This document shows positions 6,719 to 13,211 of a DNA stretch of 13,211 nucleotides, piece after piece. The stretch comes from Tardiphaga sp. (GTDB lineage: Bacteria > Pseudomonadota > Alphaproteobacteria > Rhizobiales > Xanthobacteraceae), in assembly GCA_014377915.1 (NCBI GenBank), contig JACMOT010000482.1, forward strand, positions 1 through 13,211, written 5' to 3'. The notes beneath the pieces are model-generated. The model did not search any database. It had not been told where the DNA came from and saw only the letters and a program-made list of their open reading frames with translations. A program made the position numbers and the translations under genes. Numbering within the stretch: position 1 is the first letter of the stretch; each line of letters starts with the position of its first letter.

Positions 6719-6758
6719 GTTGAATTCGCCGATCAATCCAGAATGGCATGGAACGTTG

Positions 6759-7406
6759 ATGCGCTATTCCAAGGAACACAAGCTCGAGACTCATGCACGG
6801 ATCGTCAAGAAGGCCTCTGTGCGGCTGCGCGAAAAGGGCGCGCATGGCATCGGCGTCGCTGACCTGATGAAGGATGCCGGCCTCACCCATGGCGGGTTCT
6901 ATGCGCATTTCGACTCGCGCGAAGCCCTGGTGGTCGAAGCCTTTGGCTATGCCATGGACCGTTCGATGGAACGCTGGCGCCAATTGTCGGTGCAGGCCGC
7001 GCCGGATCAGCGCCTGCCCACCTTTGTGGAGTTCTACCTGTCGTCGCAACACCGCGACAATCCCGGACATGGCTGCGCATTGCCAGCGCTGAGCGCCGAA
7101 ATCGCTCGTGAAAGCCCGAAGACGCGCAAGGCATTCGCCGCCAAGCTGGATCAGATGATCGGCCTGATCGCCGAGCAGTTCCCGGGTGCCGCCGGTAAAC
7201 CGAATCGGAAGCAGGCGATGGCGGCGCTTGCCACGATGATGGGCGCGCTGGTGCTGGCACGCGTCGCCGGATCGGGCGAGTTGTCCGAGGAACTGCTCAG
7301 CGCCGGTCGGGATGCTGTACTCGAACGGCCAGCTGCGCTGAAGCCGGTTGCGAAGAAGCCGGCCGTCAAGAAGGCCGGCTTGAAGGTGGTAACCGCCAAG
7401 GCGTGA
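6759..7406 (+). CDS. TetR/AcrR-family transcriptional regulator
   Basis: This 215-residue one-component repressor has an N-terminal TetR helix-turn-helix (about 10-57) with the signature VADLMKDAGLTHGGFYAHF (33-51) followed by DSREALVVEAF. A helical ligand-binding domain follows, containing NPGHGCALPALSAEIARESP (101-120), a pattern found in many TetR proteins that sense reactive or CoA-linked organic compounds; Cys106 is notable. The start ATG at 6759 has GGAA at 6750-6753, 5 nt upstream; the open frame extends far upstream through the crotonase gene, but that part is not credible. The last 25 residues form an odd Lys/Ala/Pro tail with repeated KKP/KKA units, absent from ordinary TetR proteins. 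The protein is placed to control the valine-type operon 149 bp downstream and the divergent crotonase. A matching box before the MFS gene extends its likely regulon. In Pseudomonas the equivalent mmsAB genes are controlled by an AraC-type regulator, so the control differs here. Confidence 0.9.
   Translation: MRYSKEHKLETHARIVKKASVRLREKGAHGIGVADLMKDAGLTHGGFYAHFDSREALVVEAFGYAMDRSMERWRQLSVQAAPDQRLPTFVEFYLSSQHRDNPGHGCALPALSAEIARESPKTRKAFAAKLDQMIGLIAEQFPGAAGKPNRKQAMAALATMMGALVLARVAGSGELSEELLSAGRDAVLERPAALKPVAKKPAVKKAGLKVVTAKA
7356..7381 (+). repeat. Inverted repeat in the 3' end of the TetR gene
   Basis: AAGCCGGCC (7356-7364) and GGCCGGCTT (7373-7381) are perfect 9-bp arms around an 8-nt loop. They lie inside the codons of the Lys/Ala/Pro tail and would make a strong hairpin 25 nt before the stop. 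No T-run follows, so it is not an intrinsic terminator; it may be a by-product of the repeated AAG-GCC codons. Confidence 0.4.
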
Positions 7407-7555
7407 CATGTTGCCGCCGTTTGCGTTGCGCCTTCGGTGCACGCACAAGGGCGCAGTGATGTCGGCATTTTCGCAAATCCGCTGCGCGTCCAAGCCCTTT
7501 CCAAACGAGATAAAGCCTGTGCAACATGCTGGCAAAACTGGTTTGGGAGAGAAGC

Positions 7556-9052
7556 ATGCGCGACATCGGTCATTTCATTGGCGGCCGCGAGGTCAAAGGT
7601 ACATCCGGACGTTTCGCTGACGTGTTCGAACCGATGACCGGCGACGTTCAGGCCAAGGTAGCGCTGGCGTCGAAATCGGAGATGCGCGCGGCGGTGGAGA
7701 ATGCGATCGAGGCGCAGGTCGGCTGGGGCGCCACCAATCCGCAGCGCCGCGCCCGGGTGATGATGAAATTTCTCGAACTGGCGCAGCGCGACTACGACAA
7801 GATGGCGGATCTGCTGGCGCGCGAGCATGGCAAGACCGTGCCCGACGCCAAGGGCGATATCCAGCGCGGCCTCGAAGTGGTCGAATTCGCCTGCGGCATT
7901 CCGCATTTGATGAAGGGGGAATACACCGAGGGCGCCGGTCCCGGCATCGACATCTATTCGATGCGCCAGCCGCTCGGCGTTGTCGCCGGCATCACCCCGT
8001 TCAACTTTCCGGCGATGATCCCGATGTGGAAATTTGCCCCGGCGATTGCCTGCGGCAACGCCTTCATCCTGAAGCCCTCGGAGCGCGATCCCGGCGTGCC
8101 GATGATGCTCGCCGAGCTGATGATCGAGGCGGGCCTGCCGCCGGGCATCCTCAATGTCGTCAATGGCGACAAGGAAGCGGTCGACGCCATCCTCGACGAT
8201 CCCGACATCCGCGCCGTCGGCTTCGTCGGTTCGTCGCCGATTGCGCAATATATCTATGAGCGCGCCGCGGCGACCGGCAAGCGCGCGCAGTGTTTTGGCG
8301 GTGCCAAGAACCACGCCATCATCATGCCGGACGCGGATATGGACCAGACCGTCGATGCGCTGATCGGCGCCGGCTACGGCTCCGCCGGCGAGCGCTGCAT
8401 GGCGATCTCCGTCGCCGTGCCGGTCGGCAAGAACACCGCCGATCGCCTGATGGAAAAACTAATCCCGCGGGTCGAGGCGCTGAAGATCGGGACCTCGATC
8501 GACCCCACCGCCGATTTCGGCCCGCTGGTGACGCGCGCGGCGCTGGAGAAGGTCAAGGACTATGTCGAGATCGGCATCAAGGAAGGCGCCACGCTGTCGG
8601 TCGACGGCCGCGGCTTCAAGATGCAGGGGTATGAAAACGGCTTCTACATGGGCGGCTGTCTGTTCGACAATGTGACGAAGGACATGCGGATCTACAAGGA
8701 AGAGATCTTTGGTCCGGTGCTGTCGGTGGTCCGCGCCCATGACTATGCCGAGGCGCTGGCGCTGCCGTCCGACCATGATTACGGCAATGGCGTTGCGATC
8801 TTTACCCGCGACGGCGACGCCGCCCGTGACTTCGCCGCCAGGGTCAATGTCGGCATGGTCGGCATCAACGTGCCGATCCCGGTGCCGATCGCCTATTACA
8901 CCTTCGGCGGCTGGAAGCGGTCCGGCTTTGGCGACCTCAACCAGCACGGCCCGGACTCGATCCGCTTCTATACCAAGACCAAGACCGTCACCGCGCGCTG
9001 GCCATCCGGCGTCAAGGAAGGCGCTGAGTTCTCAATCCCCACGATGAACTAG
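7556..9052 (+). CDS. mmsA: CoA-acylating methylmalonate-semialdehyde dehydrogenase
   Basis: This 498-residue enzyme of the aldehyde dehydrogenase superfamily converts methylmalonate semialdehyde, CoA and NAD+ to propionyl-CoA and CO2, the last step of valine degradation; related enzymes also act on malonate semialdehyde. Visible are ITPFNFPAMIPMWKFAPAIACGN (146-168), the cofactor segment GFVGSSPIAQYIY (222-234), FGGAKNHAIIMPDAD (247-261), catalytic Cys281 in GSAGERCMAI, and EEIFGPVLSVV (382-392). GGAKNH is the mark of the CoA-dependent subfamily, which as I recall lacks the general-base Glu of hydrolytic aldehyde dehydrogenases. The ATG at 7556 is chosen over one ten codons earlier: GGGAGAG at 7545-7551 lies just upstream and the N-terminus MRDIGHFIGG fits the family. 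The length matches MmsA (about 500). It leads an operon with the next gene 20 bp downstream. I see no clear promoter in the 149 bp before it, so read-through from the TetR gene is possible. Confidence 0.95.
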   Translation: MRDIGHFIGGREVKGTSGRFADVFEPMTGDVQAKVALASKSEMRAAVENAIEAQVGWGATNPQRRARVMMKFLELAQRDYDKMADLLAREHGKTVPDAKGDIQRGLEVVEFACGIPHLMKGEYTEGAGPGIDIYSMRQPLGVVAGITPFNFPAMIPMWKFAPAIACGNAFILKPSERDPGVPMMLAELMIEAGLPPGILNVVNGDKEAVDAILDDPDIRAVGFVGSSPIAQYIYERAAATGKRAQCFGGAKNHAIIMPDADMDQTVDALIGAGYGSAGERCMAISVAVPVGKNTADRLMEKLIPRVEALKIGTSIDPTADFGPLVTRAALEKVKDYVEIGIKEGATLSVDGRGFKMQGYENGFYMGGCLFDNVTKDMRIYKEEIFGPVLSVVRAHDYAEALALPSDHDYGNGVAIFTRDGDAARDFAARVNVGMVGINVPIPVPIAYYTFGGWKRSGFGDLNQHGPDSIRFYTKTKTVTARWPSGVKEGAEFSIPTMN

Positions 9053-9072
9053 TCGCGGAGCGAGGACAGGGG

Positions 9073-10218
9073 ATGCAGTTCGCTCTCAACGAGGACCAGG
9101 TCGCGGTCCGTGATATGGCGCGGGATTTTTCCGCCGAAAAGATCGCGCCGTTCGCGCTGCGGTGGGATGAGGAAAAATTATTCCCTGTCGAGGTGATGCG
9201 CGAGGCGGCCGCGCTGGGGATGGGCGGCATCTATATCCGTGAAGACGTAGGCGGCTCGGCGCTGACGCGGTTCGACGCGGCGCTGATCTTCGAGGCGCTG
9301 GCGCGGGGCTGCCCGACCGTGTCGGCCTTTATCTCGATCCACAACATGGCGTCGTGGATGATCGACGCCCATGGCAGCGAGGCGCAGCGGCGGAAATGGC
9401 TGCCGCGGCTCTGCACCATGGAGCTGATCGCCAGCTACTGCCTGACCGAACCCGGCTCCGGCTCTGACGCGGCAGCGCTTCGTACCCGTGCCGTGATCGA
9501 CGGCGACCACTATGTGCTCAATGGCCAGAAGCAGTTCATCTCCGGCGCGGGCAAGGCTGATCTTTACGTCGTGATGGCGCGCACCGGACAGGACGGCCCG
9601 GGCGGCATTTCGACGCTGGTGATCGAGGCCGACACGGCTGGCCTGTCGTTTGGCGGCAATGAGCGCAAGATGGGCTGGAATGCGCAGCCGACGCGCGCGG
9701 TGATATTCGAGAATGCCCGGGTGCCGATCGCCAACCGGCTGGGCGAAGAAGGCATCGGCTTCAAGATCGCGATGTCCGGCCTCGATGGCGGACGACTCAA
9801 TATCGCCGCCTGTTCGCTGGGTGGCGCGCAGTCGGCGCTCGACAAGTCGCTGGCCTACATGAAAGAGCGCAAGGCCTTTGGCAAGCGCCTCGATGAATTC
9901 CAGGCGCTACAGTTTCGGCTGGCCGACATGGCGACCGAACTGGAAGCCGCGCGGACCTTTGTGTGGCGCGCCGCGGCGGCGCTCGACCGCAAGGATGCCG
10001 ACGCCACCATGCTGTGCGCGATGGCCAAGCGCTTCGGCACCGATGTCGGATTCGAGGTCGCCAACCAGGCGCTGCAGCTGCATGGCGGCTACGGCTATCT
10101 CAGCGAATACGGCATCGAGAAGATCGTGCGCGATTTGCGCGTGCATCAGATCCTCGAGGGTACCAATGAAATCATGCGGCTGATCGTGGCGCGCAAACTG
10201 ATCGAGGGCGCGCGATGA
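9073..10218 (+). CDS. Acyl-CoA dehydrogenase, probable isobutyryl-CoA dehydrogenase
   Basis: This 381-residue flavoprotein would oxidise an acyl-CoA to the 2-enoyl-CoA and pass electrons to electron-transfer flavoprotein. Family motifs in order: the FAD-binding YCLTEPGSGSDAAAL (122-136), NGQKQFISGAG (150-160), RKAFGKRLDEFQALQFRLADMA (266-287), and LHGGYGYLSEY (336-346). The catalytic base is Glu362 in ILEGTNEIMRLIVAR. The overall pattern fits the isobutyryl-CoA dehydrogenase (ACAD8-like) group, which makes methacrylyl-CoA, and the neighbours MmsA, hydrolase and MmsB support this. Short-branched-chain or general short-chain activity cannot be excluded. The start ATG follows an AGGACAGGGG stretch. 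Its stop overlaps the next start in an ATGA quartet (10215-10218), implying translational coupling. Confidence 0.93.
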   Translation: MQFALNEDQVAVRDMARDFSAEKIAPFALRWDEEKLFPVEVMREAAALGMGGIYIREDVGGSALTRFDAALIFEALARGCPTVSAFISIHNMASWMIDAHGSEAQRRKWLPRLCTMELIASYCLTEPGSGSDAAALRTRAVIDGDHYVLNGQKQFISGAGKADLYVVMARTGQDGPGGISTLVIEADTAGLSFGGNERKMGWNAQPTRAVIFENARVPIANRLGEEGIGFKIAMSGLDGGRLNIAACSLGGAQSALDKSLAYMKERKAFGKRLDEFQALQFRLADMATELEAARTFVWRAAAALDRKDADATMLCAMAKRFGTDVGFEVANQALQLHGGYGYLSEYGIEKIVRDLRVHQILEGTNEIMRLIVARKLIEGAR

Positions 10219-11294
10219 CGGCGACTGCAACAGTGACATTGACTGAGCCTGACCTTGTCGTCCGCCAGGAGGGCGCGGCGGGGATCATTCGGCTGAACCG
10301 GCCGAAGGCACTGAATGCGCTGACACTGGAGATGACGCGCGGTGTCGTCGCGGCTCTCGATGTGTTCGAGGTCGATCCGAATGTGACTCTGGTCTTGCTG
10401 GAAGGCGCCGGCGAGCGTGGCCTGTGCGCCGGTGGCGATATCCGCGGCCTCTATGAGAGCGCGCGGGCGGGCAGTGATCTCGGCAAGATCTTCTGGCGCG
10501 AGGAATACATCCTCAATGCCCGGATCGCGAAATACCCCAAGCCGTATGTCGCCTATATGGACGGTCTGGTGATGGGCGGCGGCGTCGGCCTTGCCGCCCA
10601 TGGCGGCCACCGCATCGTTACCGAGAAGACAAAAATGGGCATGCCCGAGGTCGGCATCGGCTTCTTTCCGGATGTCGGCGGCAGCTGGCTGCTGTCGCGC
10701 GCGCCGGGCGAACTCGGCACCTATTACGGGCTGACCGGCACCACCATGACCGGCGCGGACGCGGTTCATGCCGGGCTCGCCGACGCCGTGGTGAATTCCG
10801 CAAGCTGGCCACCGCTGCGCGAGGCGCTGACCCGGACACCTGTTGGCGCGGATGCGGCCGGCGTGCGTGCCATCATCGATCGCTTTGCCGTCCACGACGC
10901 GCCGGCCCCGATTGTCGCGCAACAGGCCATGATCGACGCCTCCTTCGGTCAGGACAGTATCGAGGACATTGTGATCGCGCTGGCGCACCAGCCGTCGGAA
11001 TTCGCGCAGGCCACGCTGGGCGCCATTCTTGACAAATCGCCGACCGGACTGAAGCTGACCCTGAAGCTGCTGCGCATGGCCCGTGAGTCGTCATCCCTGG
11101 AGCAATGTCTGACGCGCGAGTATTCCGCGGCGCTCGAGATTTTCGTGAATCATGATTTTCCGGAAGGCATTCGCGCGGCGGTGATCGACAAGGACCGCGC
11201 GCCGAAATGGCAGCCGCCACGGCTGGAACAGGTAACGCCGGAAATCATCGCGCGCTACTTCGCGCCGCGCGGCGACGATGAACTCACATTCTGA
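10215..11294 (+). CDS. 3-hydroxyisobutyryl-CoA hydrolase
   Basis: This 359-residue crotonase-fold thioesterase would release 3-hydroxyisobutyrate from its CoA ester, the step that keeps toxic methacrylyl-CoA low. It is about 100 residues longer than an ordinary enoyl-CoA hydratase, as expected for the HIBCH group. Visible are GLCAGGDIRGLYE (69-81, oxyanion hole), DGLVMGGGVGLAAHG (116-130), and MPEVGIGFFPDVGGSWLLSR (143-162), where Glu145 and Asp153 match the catalytic pair described for human HIBCH (Glu169/Asp177 by my recollection). In the family the hydratase glutamate of GGGxE is absent, and here that position is Gly, which argues against hydratase activity. Also typical are TREYSAALEIFVNHDFPEGIRAAVIDKDRAPKW-type residues near 305-338. 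The start overlaps the dehydrogenase stop by 4 bp; mmsB follows after 28 bp. Annotations of such proteins as enoyl-CoA hydratase/isomerase are common but less specific. Confidence 0.93.
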   Translation: MTATATVTLTEPDLVVRQEGAAGIIRLNRPKALNALTLEMTRGVVAALDVFEVDPNVTLVLLEGAGERGLCAGGDIRGLYESARAGSDLGKIFWREEYILNARIAKYPKPYVAYMDGLVMGGGVGLAAHGGHRIVTEKTKMGMPEVGIGFFPDVGGSWLLSRAPGELGTYYGLTGTTMTGADAVHAGLADAVVNSASWPPLREALTRTPVGADAAGVRAIIDRFAVHDAPAPIVAQQAMIDASFGQDSIEDIVIALAHQPSEFAQATLGAILDKSPTGLKLTLKLLRMARESSSLEQCLTREYSAALEIFVNHDFPEGIRAAVIDKDRAPKWQPPRLEQVTPEIIARYFAPRGDDELTF

Positions 11295-11322
11295 CAACAA
11301 GAACAAAAGACGAGGGCAGGAC

Positions 11323-12204
11323 ATGACGACCATTGCATTCATCGGTCTCGGCAATATGGGCGGCCCGATGGCCGCCAATCTCGTCAGAGCCGGCCACGCC
11401 GTTCGCGGTTTCGATCTGATGCCGGCGTCGCGCGAGGCCGCCAAGGCCGACGGCGTGACCATCGCCAACGATGCGGCGGATGCCGTCGCGGGCGCGGATG
11501 CCGTCATCACTATGCTGCCGGCCGGCAAGCATGTGGTATCGGTGTGGAGTGAGATCGTGCCGTTGTTATCAAAGGGCACGCTGCTGATCGATTGCTCGAC
11601 CATCGACGTCGAAAGCGCGCGAAAATCCCACGAACTGGCGGCGGCGCATCATCTGCCTTCGGTCGACGCGCCAGTCTCCGGTGGTACTGGCGGCGCCAAG
11701 GGCGCGACGCTGACCTTCATGGCGGGCGGCGATGCGGCTGCCTTTGCCGCCGCGAAGCCGATTCTGGAAACGATGGGCAAGAAGATCGTGCATTGCGGCG
11801 AGGCCGGCGCGGGGCAGGCGGCCAAGATCTGCAACAACATGATCCTGGGTATTTCGATGATCGGCGTCAGCGAAGCCTTCGTGCTCGCCGAGAAGCTCGG
11901 TCTCTCGCACCAGGCGCTGTTCGAGGTCGCCTCGACCTCGTCGGGGCAGTGCTGGTCGCTGACCTCCTATTGCCCGGTACCCGGGCCGGTGCCGGCTTCG
12001 CCCTCCAACAACGACTATAAACCGGGCTTCGCCGCGGCCCTGATGCTGAAGGATCTGCGGCTGTCGCAGGAAGCCGCGAAGGCGGCCGGTGCCGTGACGC
12101 CGCTCGGCGCCCATGCCGAAAGCATCTATGAGAGCTTCGACAAGGCCGGACATGGCGGCAGCGATTTTTCCGGGATTATCCACCAGTTGCGAGAGCTGAA
12201 GTAG
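11323..12204 (+). CDS. mmsB: 3-hydroxyisobutyrate dehydrogenase
   Basis: This 293-residue NAD(P)-dependent member of the beta-hydroxyacid dehydrogenase family oxidises 3-hydroxyisobutyrate to methylmalonate semialdehyde, the substrate of MmsA. The N-terminal Rossmann fold carries IAFIGLGNMGGPMAANL (4-20) and the acid FD at 30-31, suggesting NAD preference. The substrate loop is DAPVSGGTGGAKGATLTFMAGG (115-136). The catalytic lysine is Lys168 in GAGQAAKICNNM, and the C-terminal helical domain contains YKPGFAAALMLKDLRLSQE (232-250). The ATG at 11323 is chosen because GGGCAGGA lies just upstream and MTTIAFIGLG is the standard start; an in-frame ATG at 11278 lies inside the hydrolase gene and would add a charged, unrelated leader. 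The length matches the family (about 295-300). It is the last gene of the tight operon; a palindromic repeat follows. Confidence 0.95.
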   Translation: MTTIAFIGLGNMGGPMAANLVRAGHAVRGFDLMPASREAAKADGVTIANDAADAVAGADAVITMLPAGKHVVSVWSEIVPLLSKGTLLIDCSTIDVESARKSHELAAAHHLPSVDAPVSGGTGGAKGATLTFMAGGDAAAFAAAKPILETMGKKIVHCGEAGAGQAAKICNNMILGISMIGVSEAFVLAEKLGLSHQALFEVASTSSGQCWSLTSYCPVPGPVPASPSNNDYKPGFAAALMLKDLRLSQEAAKAAGAVTPLGAHAESIYESFDKAGHGGSDFSGIIHQLRELK

Positions 12205-12221
12205 CGCCACGCCGTTTCGGT

Positions 12222-12314
12222 CGTCATTGCGAGGAGCGAAGCGACGCGGCAATCCGGAGCGACATACTCCGCAAGAACTGGATTGCTTCGTCGCAAGGGC
12301 TCCTCGCAATGACG
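12222..12314. repeat. 93-bp palindromic intergenic repeat
   Basis: Perfect 16-bp outer arms: CGTCATTGCGAGGAGC (12222-12237) and its complement at 12299-12314. A second tier pairs 12241-12255 (GCGACGCGGCAATCC) with 12280-12294 (GGATTGCTTCGTCGC) with two mismatches. A third pairs CGGAG with CTCCG at 12255-12271. From memory this is a very common dispersed element of Bradyrhizobium-like genomes. It sits between mmsB and the ligase gene, where its hairpin might weaken read-through or stabilise the upstream mRNA. There is no T-run, so it is not a standard terminator. Confidence 0.8.
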
Positions 12315-12357
12315 GGGAAACATTGCTGTGCGAAACGTAGATCAAAGAGACCATTTC

Positions 12358-13211
12358 ATGACAACCTTCCAGCAAGCCCGAGCGTTTCTGCTCGAACACC
12401 GTACCGACTACGACACCGCGGTCGCCGGCTTTCGCTGGCCCGATCCGGTCGACTTCAACTGGGCGCTGGACTGGTTCGATGCCGAACTGGCGCGCGATGC
12501 CGCGAGCCGGGATCGTACCGCGCTGTGGATCGTCGATGCCGCCAGCAACCGCGAGACCAGACTGTCCTTCGCCGCGCTGTCGCGCCGCTCCAACCAGGTC
12601 GCCAATTTCCTGCGCGCCCAAGGACTGAAGCGCGGCGATCATCTGCTGTTGCTGCTCGGCAATGTGGTGCCGCTGTGGGAGACCATGCTCGCGGCGATGA
12701 AGCTTGGTCTGGTGATAATCCCGGCGACCACGTTGCTGACGCCGGACGAGTTGCGCGATCGGGTGGAGCGCGGACGCGCTAGAATCGTGGTGGCGGCGCC
12801 GGACCAGGTCGCGAAGTTTGCCGATCTGGGCGGAGACGCCATTCGGGTTGTCGCGGGCGCAACCGCTCCACTCGAGGGATGGCTGCCGTTCGAGCAGGCG
12901 GCGGATTTCCCCGAGACCTTCGTGCCGGATGGTCCGACCCGCGCCGAGGACCCGATGCTGCTGTATTTCACGTCCGGCACCACGGCCAAGCCAAAGCTGG
13001 TGCGGCACAGCCAGCGGAGTTATCCGGTTGGCGGGCTGTCGACGATGTACTGGCTCGGGTTGCAGCCCGCTGACGTGCATCTGAACATCTCCTCGCCGGG
13101 CTGGGCGAAGCACGCCTGGAGCTGCCTGTTCGCGCCCTGGAATGCCGGCGCCACGGTGTTCGTGGTCAACCAGCCACGCTTCGACGCCAAGGGCCTGCTC
13201 GCCACCATCGG
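12358..13211 (+). CDS. Acyl-CoA synthetase (AMP-forming), truncated by window end
   Basis: The first 284 codons of an adenylate-forming ligase are present without a stop; the family is usually about 540-650 residues, so roughly half is missing. It would activate a carboxylate to acyl-AMP and then acyl-CoA. An acetyl-CoA-synthetase-like N-terminus (FRWPDPVDFNWALDWFD, 25-41) precedes TRLSFAALSRRSNQVANFL (67-85). The ATP-binding P-loop motif YFTSGTTAKPKLVRHS (203-218) has Ala where most members have Gly (SGTTGKPK). SSPGWAKHAWSCLFAPWNAG (245-264) is the family's A4-type region. It resembles acetyl/medium-chain acyl-CoA synthetases. The start ATG has AGAGA at 12346-12350. It follows mmsB by 153 bp, mostly filled by a palindromic repeat. 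Position suggests a branched or short acid such as isobutyrate as substrate, but this is inference. Confidence 0.88.
   Translation, partial: MTTFQQARAFLLEHRTDYDTAVAGFRWPDPVDFNWALDWFDAELARDAASRDRTALWIVDAASNRETRLSFAALSRRSNQVANFLRAQGLKRGDHLLLLLGNVVPLWETMLAAMKLGLVIIPATTLLTPDELRDRVERGRARIVVAAPDQVAKFADLGGDAIRVVAGATAPLEGWLPFEQAADFPETFVPDGPTRAEDPMLLYFTSGTTAKPKLVRHSQRSYPVGGLSTMYWLGLQPADVHLNISSPGWAKHAWSCLFAPWNAGATVFVVNQPRFDAKGLLATI

Noticed and set aside
6051..6758. Long N-terminal extension of the TetR frame
   Set aside because: It overlaps the crotonase gene antisense and the promoter region; TetR proteins start close to the helix-turn-helix, as the ATG at 6759 gives.
7407..7555. Possible promoter or hairpin (TGCGCC/GGCGCA) before mmsA
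   Set aside because: The 6-bp arms with a 17-nt loop are weak, and no -35/-10 pair of acceptable quality was found, so it is not listed as a feature.
7151..8314. 387-codon minus-strand frame across the TetR end and mmsA
   Set aside because: It is complementary to well-supported coding sequence, with no motif.
11569..13113. 514-codon minus-strand frame across mmsB, the repeat and the ligase gene
   Set aside because: It is antisense to two clear enzymes and reads through the palindromic repeat; composition is typical of a shadow frame.

Overview
The window looks like chromosomal DNA of a GC-rich alphaproteobacterium, most likely of the Bradyrhizobium/Rhodopseudomonas group (Nitrobacteraceae). 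This rests on the high GC content, the codon use, the gene families, and intergenic palindromes (CGTCATTGCGAGGAGC and CGTCATTCCGGG types) that I remember as abundant in those genomes. No database search was possible, so the placement is an inference.

Layout. Positions 1-466 hold no convincing gene. They contain a nested inverted-repeat element (79-212) that would fold into a long three-tier RNA hairpin, and then a 17-bp palindrome with an embedded TATAAT (371-387) that looks like the promoter/operator of the next gene. On the plus strand an IclR-family regulator (467-1435) overlaps by 71 bp an acyl-CoA carboxylase beta-type carboxyltransferase (1365-2921). A palindromic repeat (2936-2988) separates this pair from three minus-strand genes: a FabF-like beta-ketoacyl-ACP synthase (2990-4252), a 12-helix MFS transporter (4297-5577) and a crotonase-family enoyl-CoA hydratase (5721-6491). 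A 267-bp divergent control region follows. The plus strand then carries a TetR-family regulator (6759-7406) and a tight catabolic operon: CoA-acylating methylmalonate-semialdehyde dehydrogenase mmsA (7556-9052), an isobutyryl-CoA-type acyl-CoA dehydrogenase (9073-10218), a 3-hydroxyisobutyryl-CoA hydrolase (10215-11294) and 3-hydroxyisobutyrate dehydrogenase mmsB (11323-12204). After a palindromic repeat (12222-12314), an acetyl-CoA-synthetase-like acyl-CoA ligase starts at 12358 and runs off the window.

How the genes work together. The right half encodes the distal valine/isobutyrate route: isobutyryl-CoA to methacrylyl-CoA (dehydrogenase), hydration to 3-hydroxyisobutyryl-CoA (the divergent crotonase is the candidate), hydrolysis to 3-hydroxyisobutyrate, oxidation by MmsB to methylmalonate semialdehyde, and conversion by MmsA to propionyl-CoA. 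The ligase could feed free branched or short acids into the route. The carboxyltransferase could act on propionyl-CoA or a related acyl-CoA, but no biotin carboxylase or biotin carrier is present.

The most interesting signal is an 18-bp box, 15/18 identical, that overlaps the predicted -10 of both the tetR promoter (6611-6628, plus) and the transporter/fabF promoter (5644-5661, minus). It suggests that one TetR regulator controls the transporter/KAS pair as well as itself and perhaps the crotonase. The nested RNA-like element at the left end is the second item worth attention.
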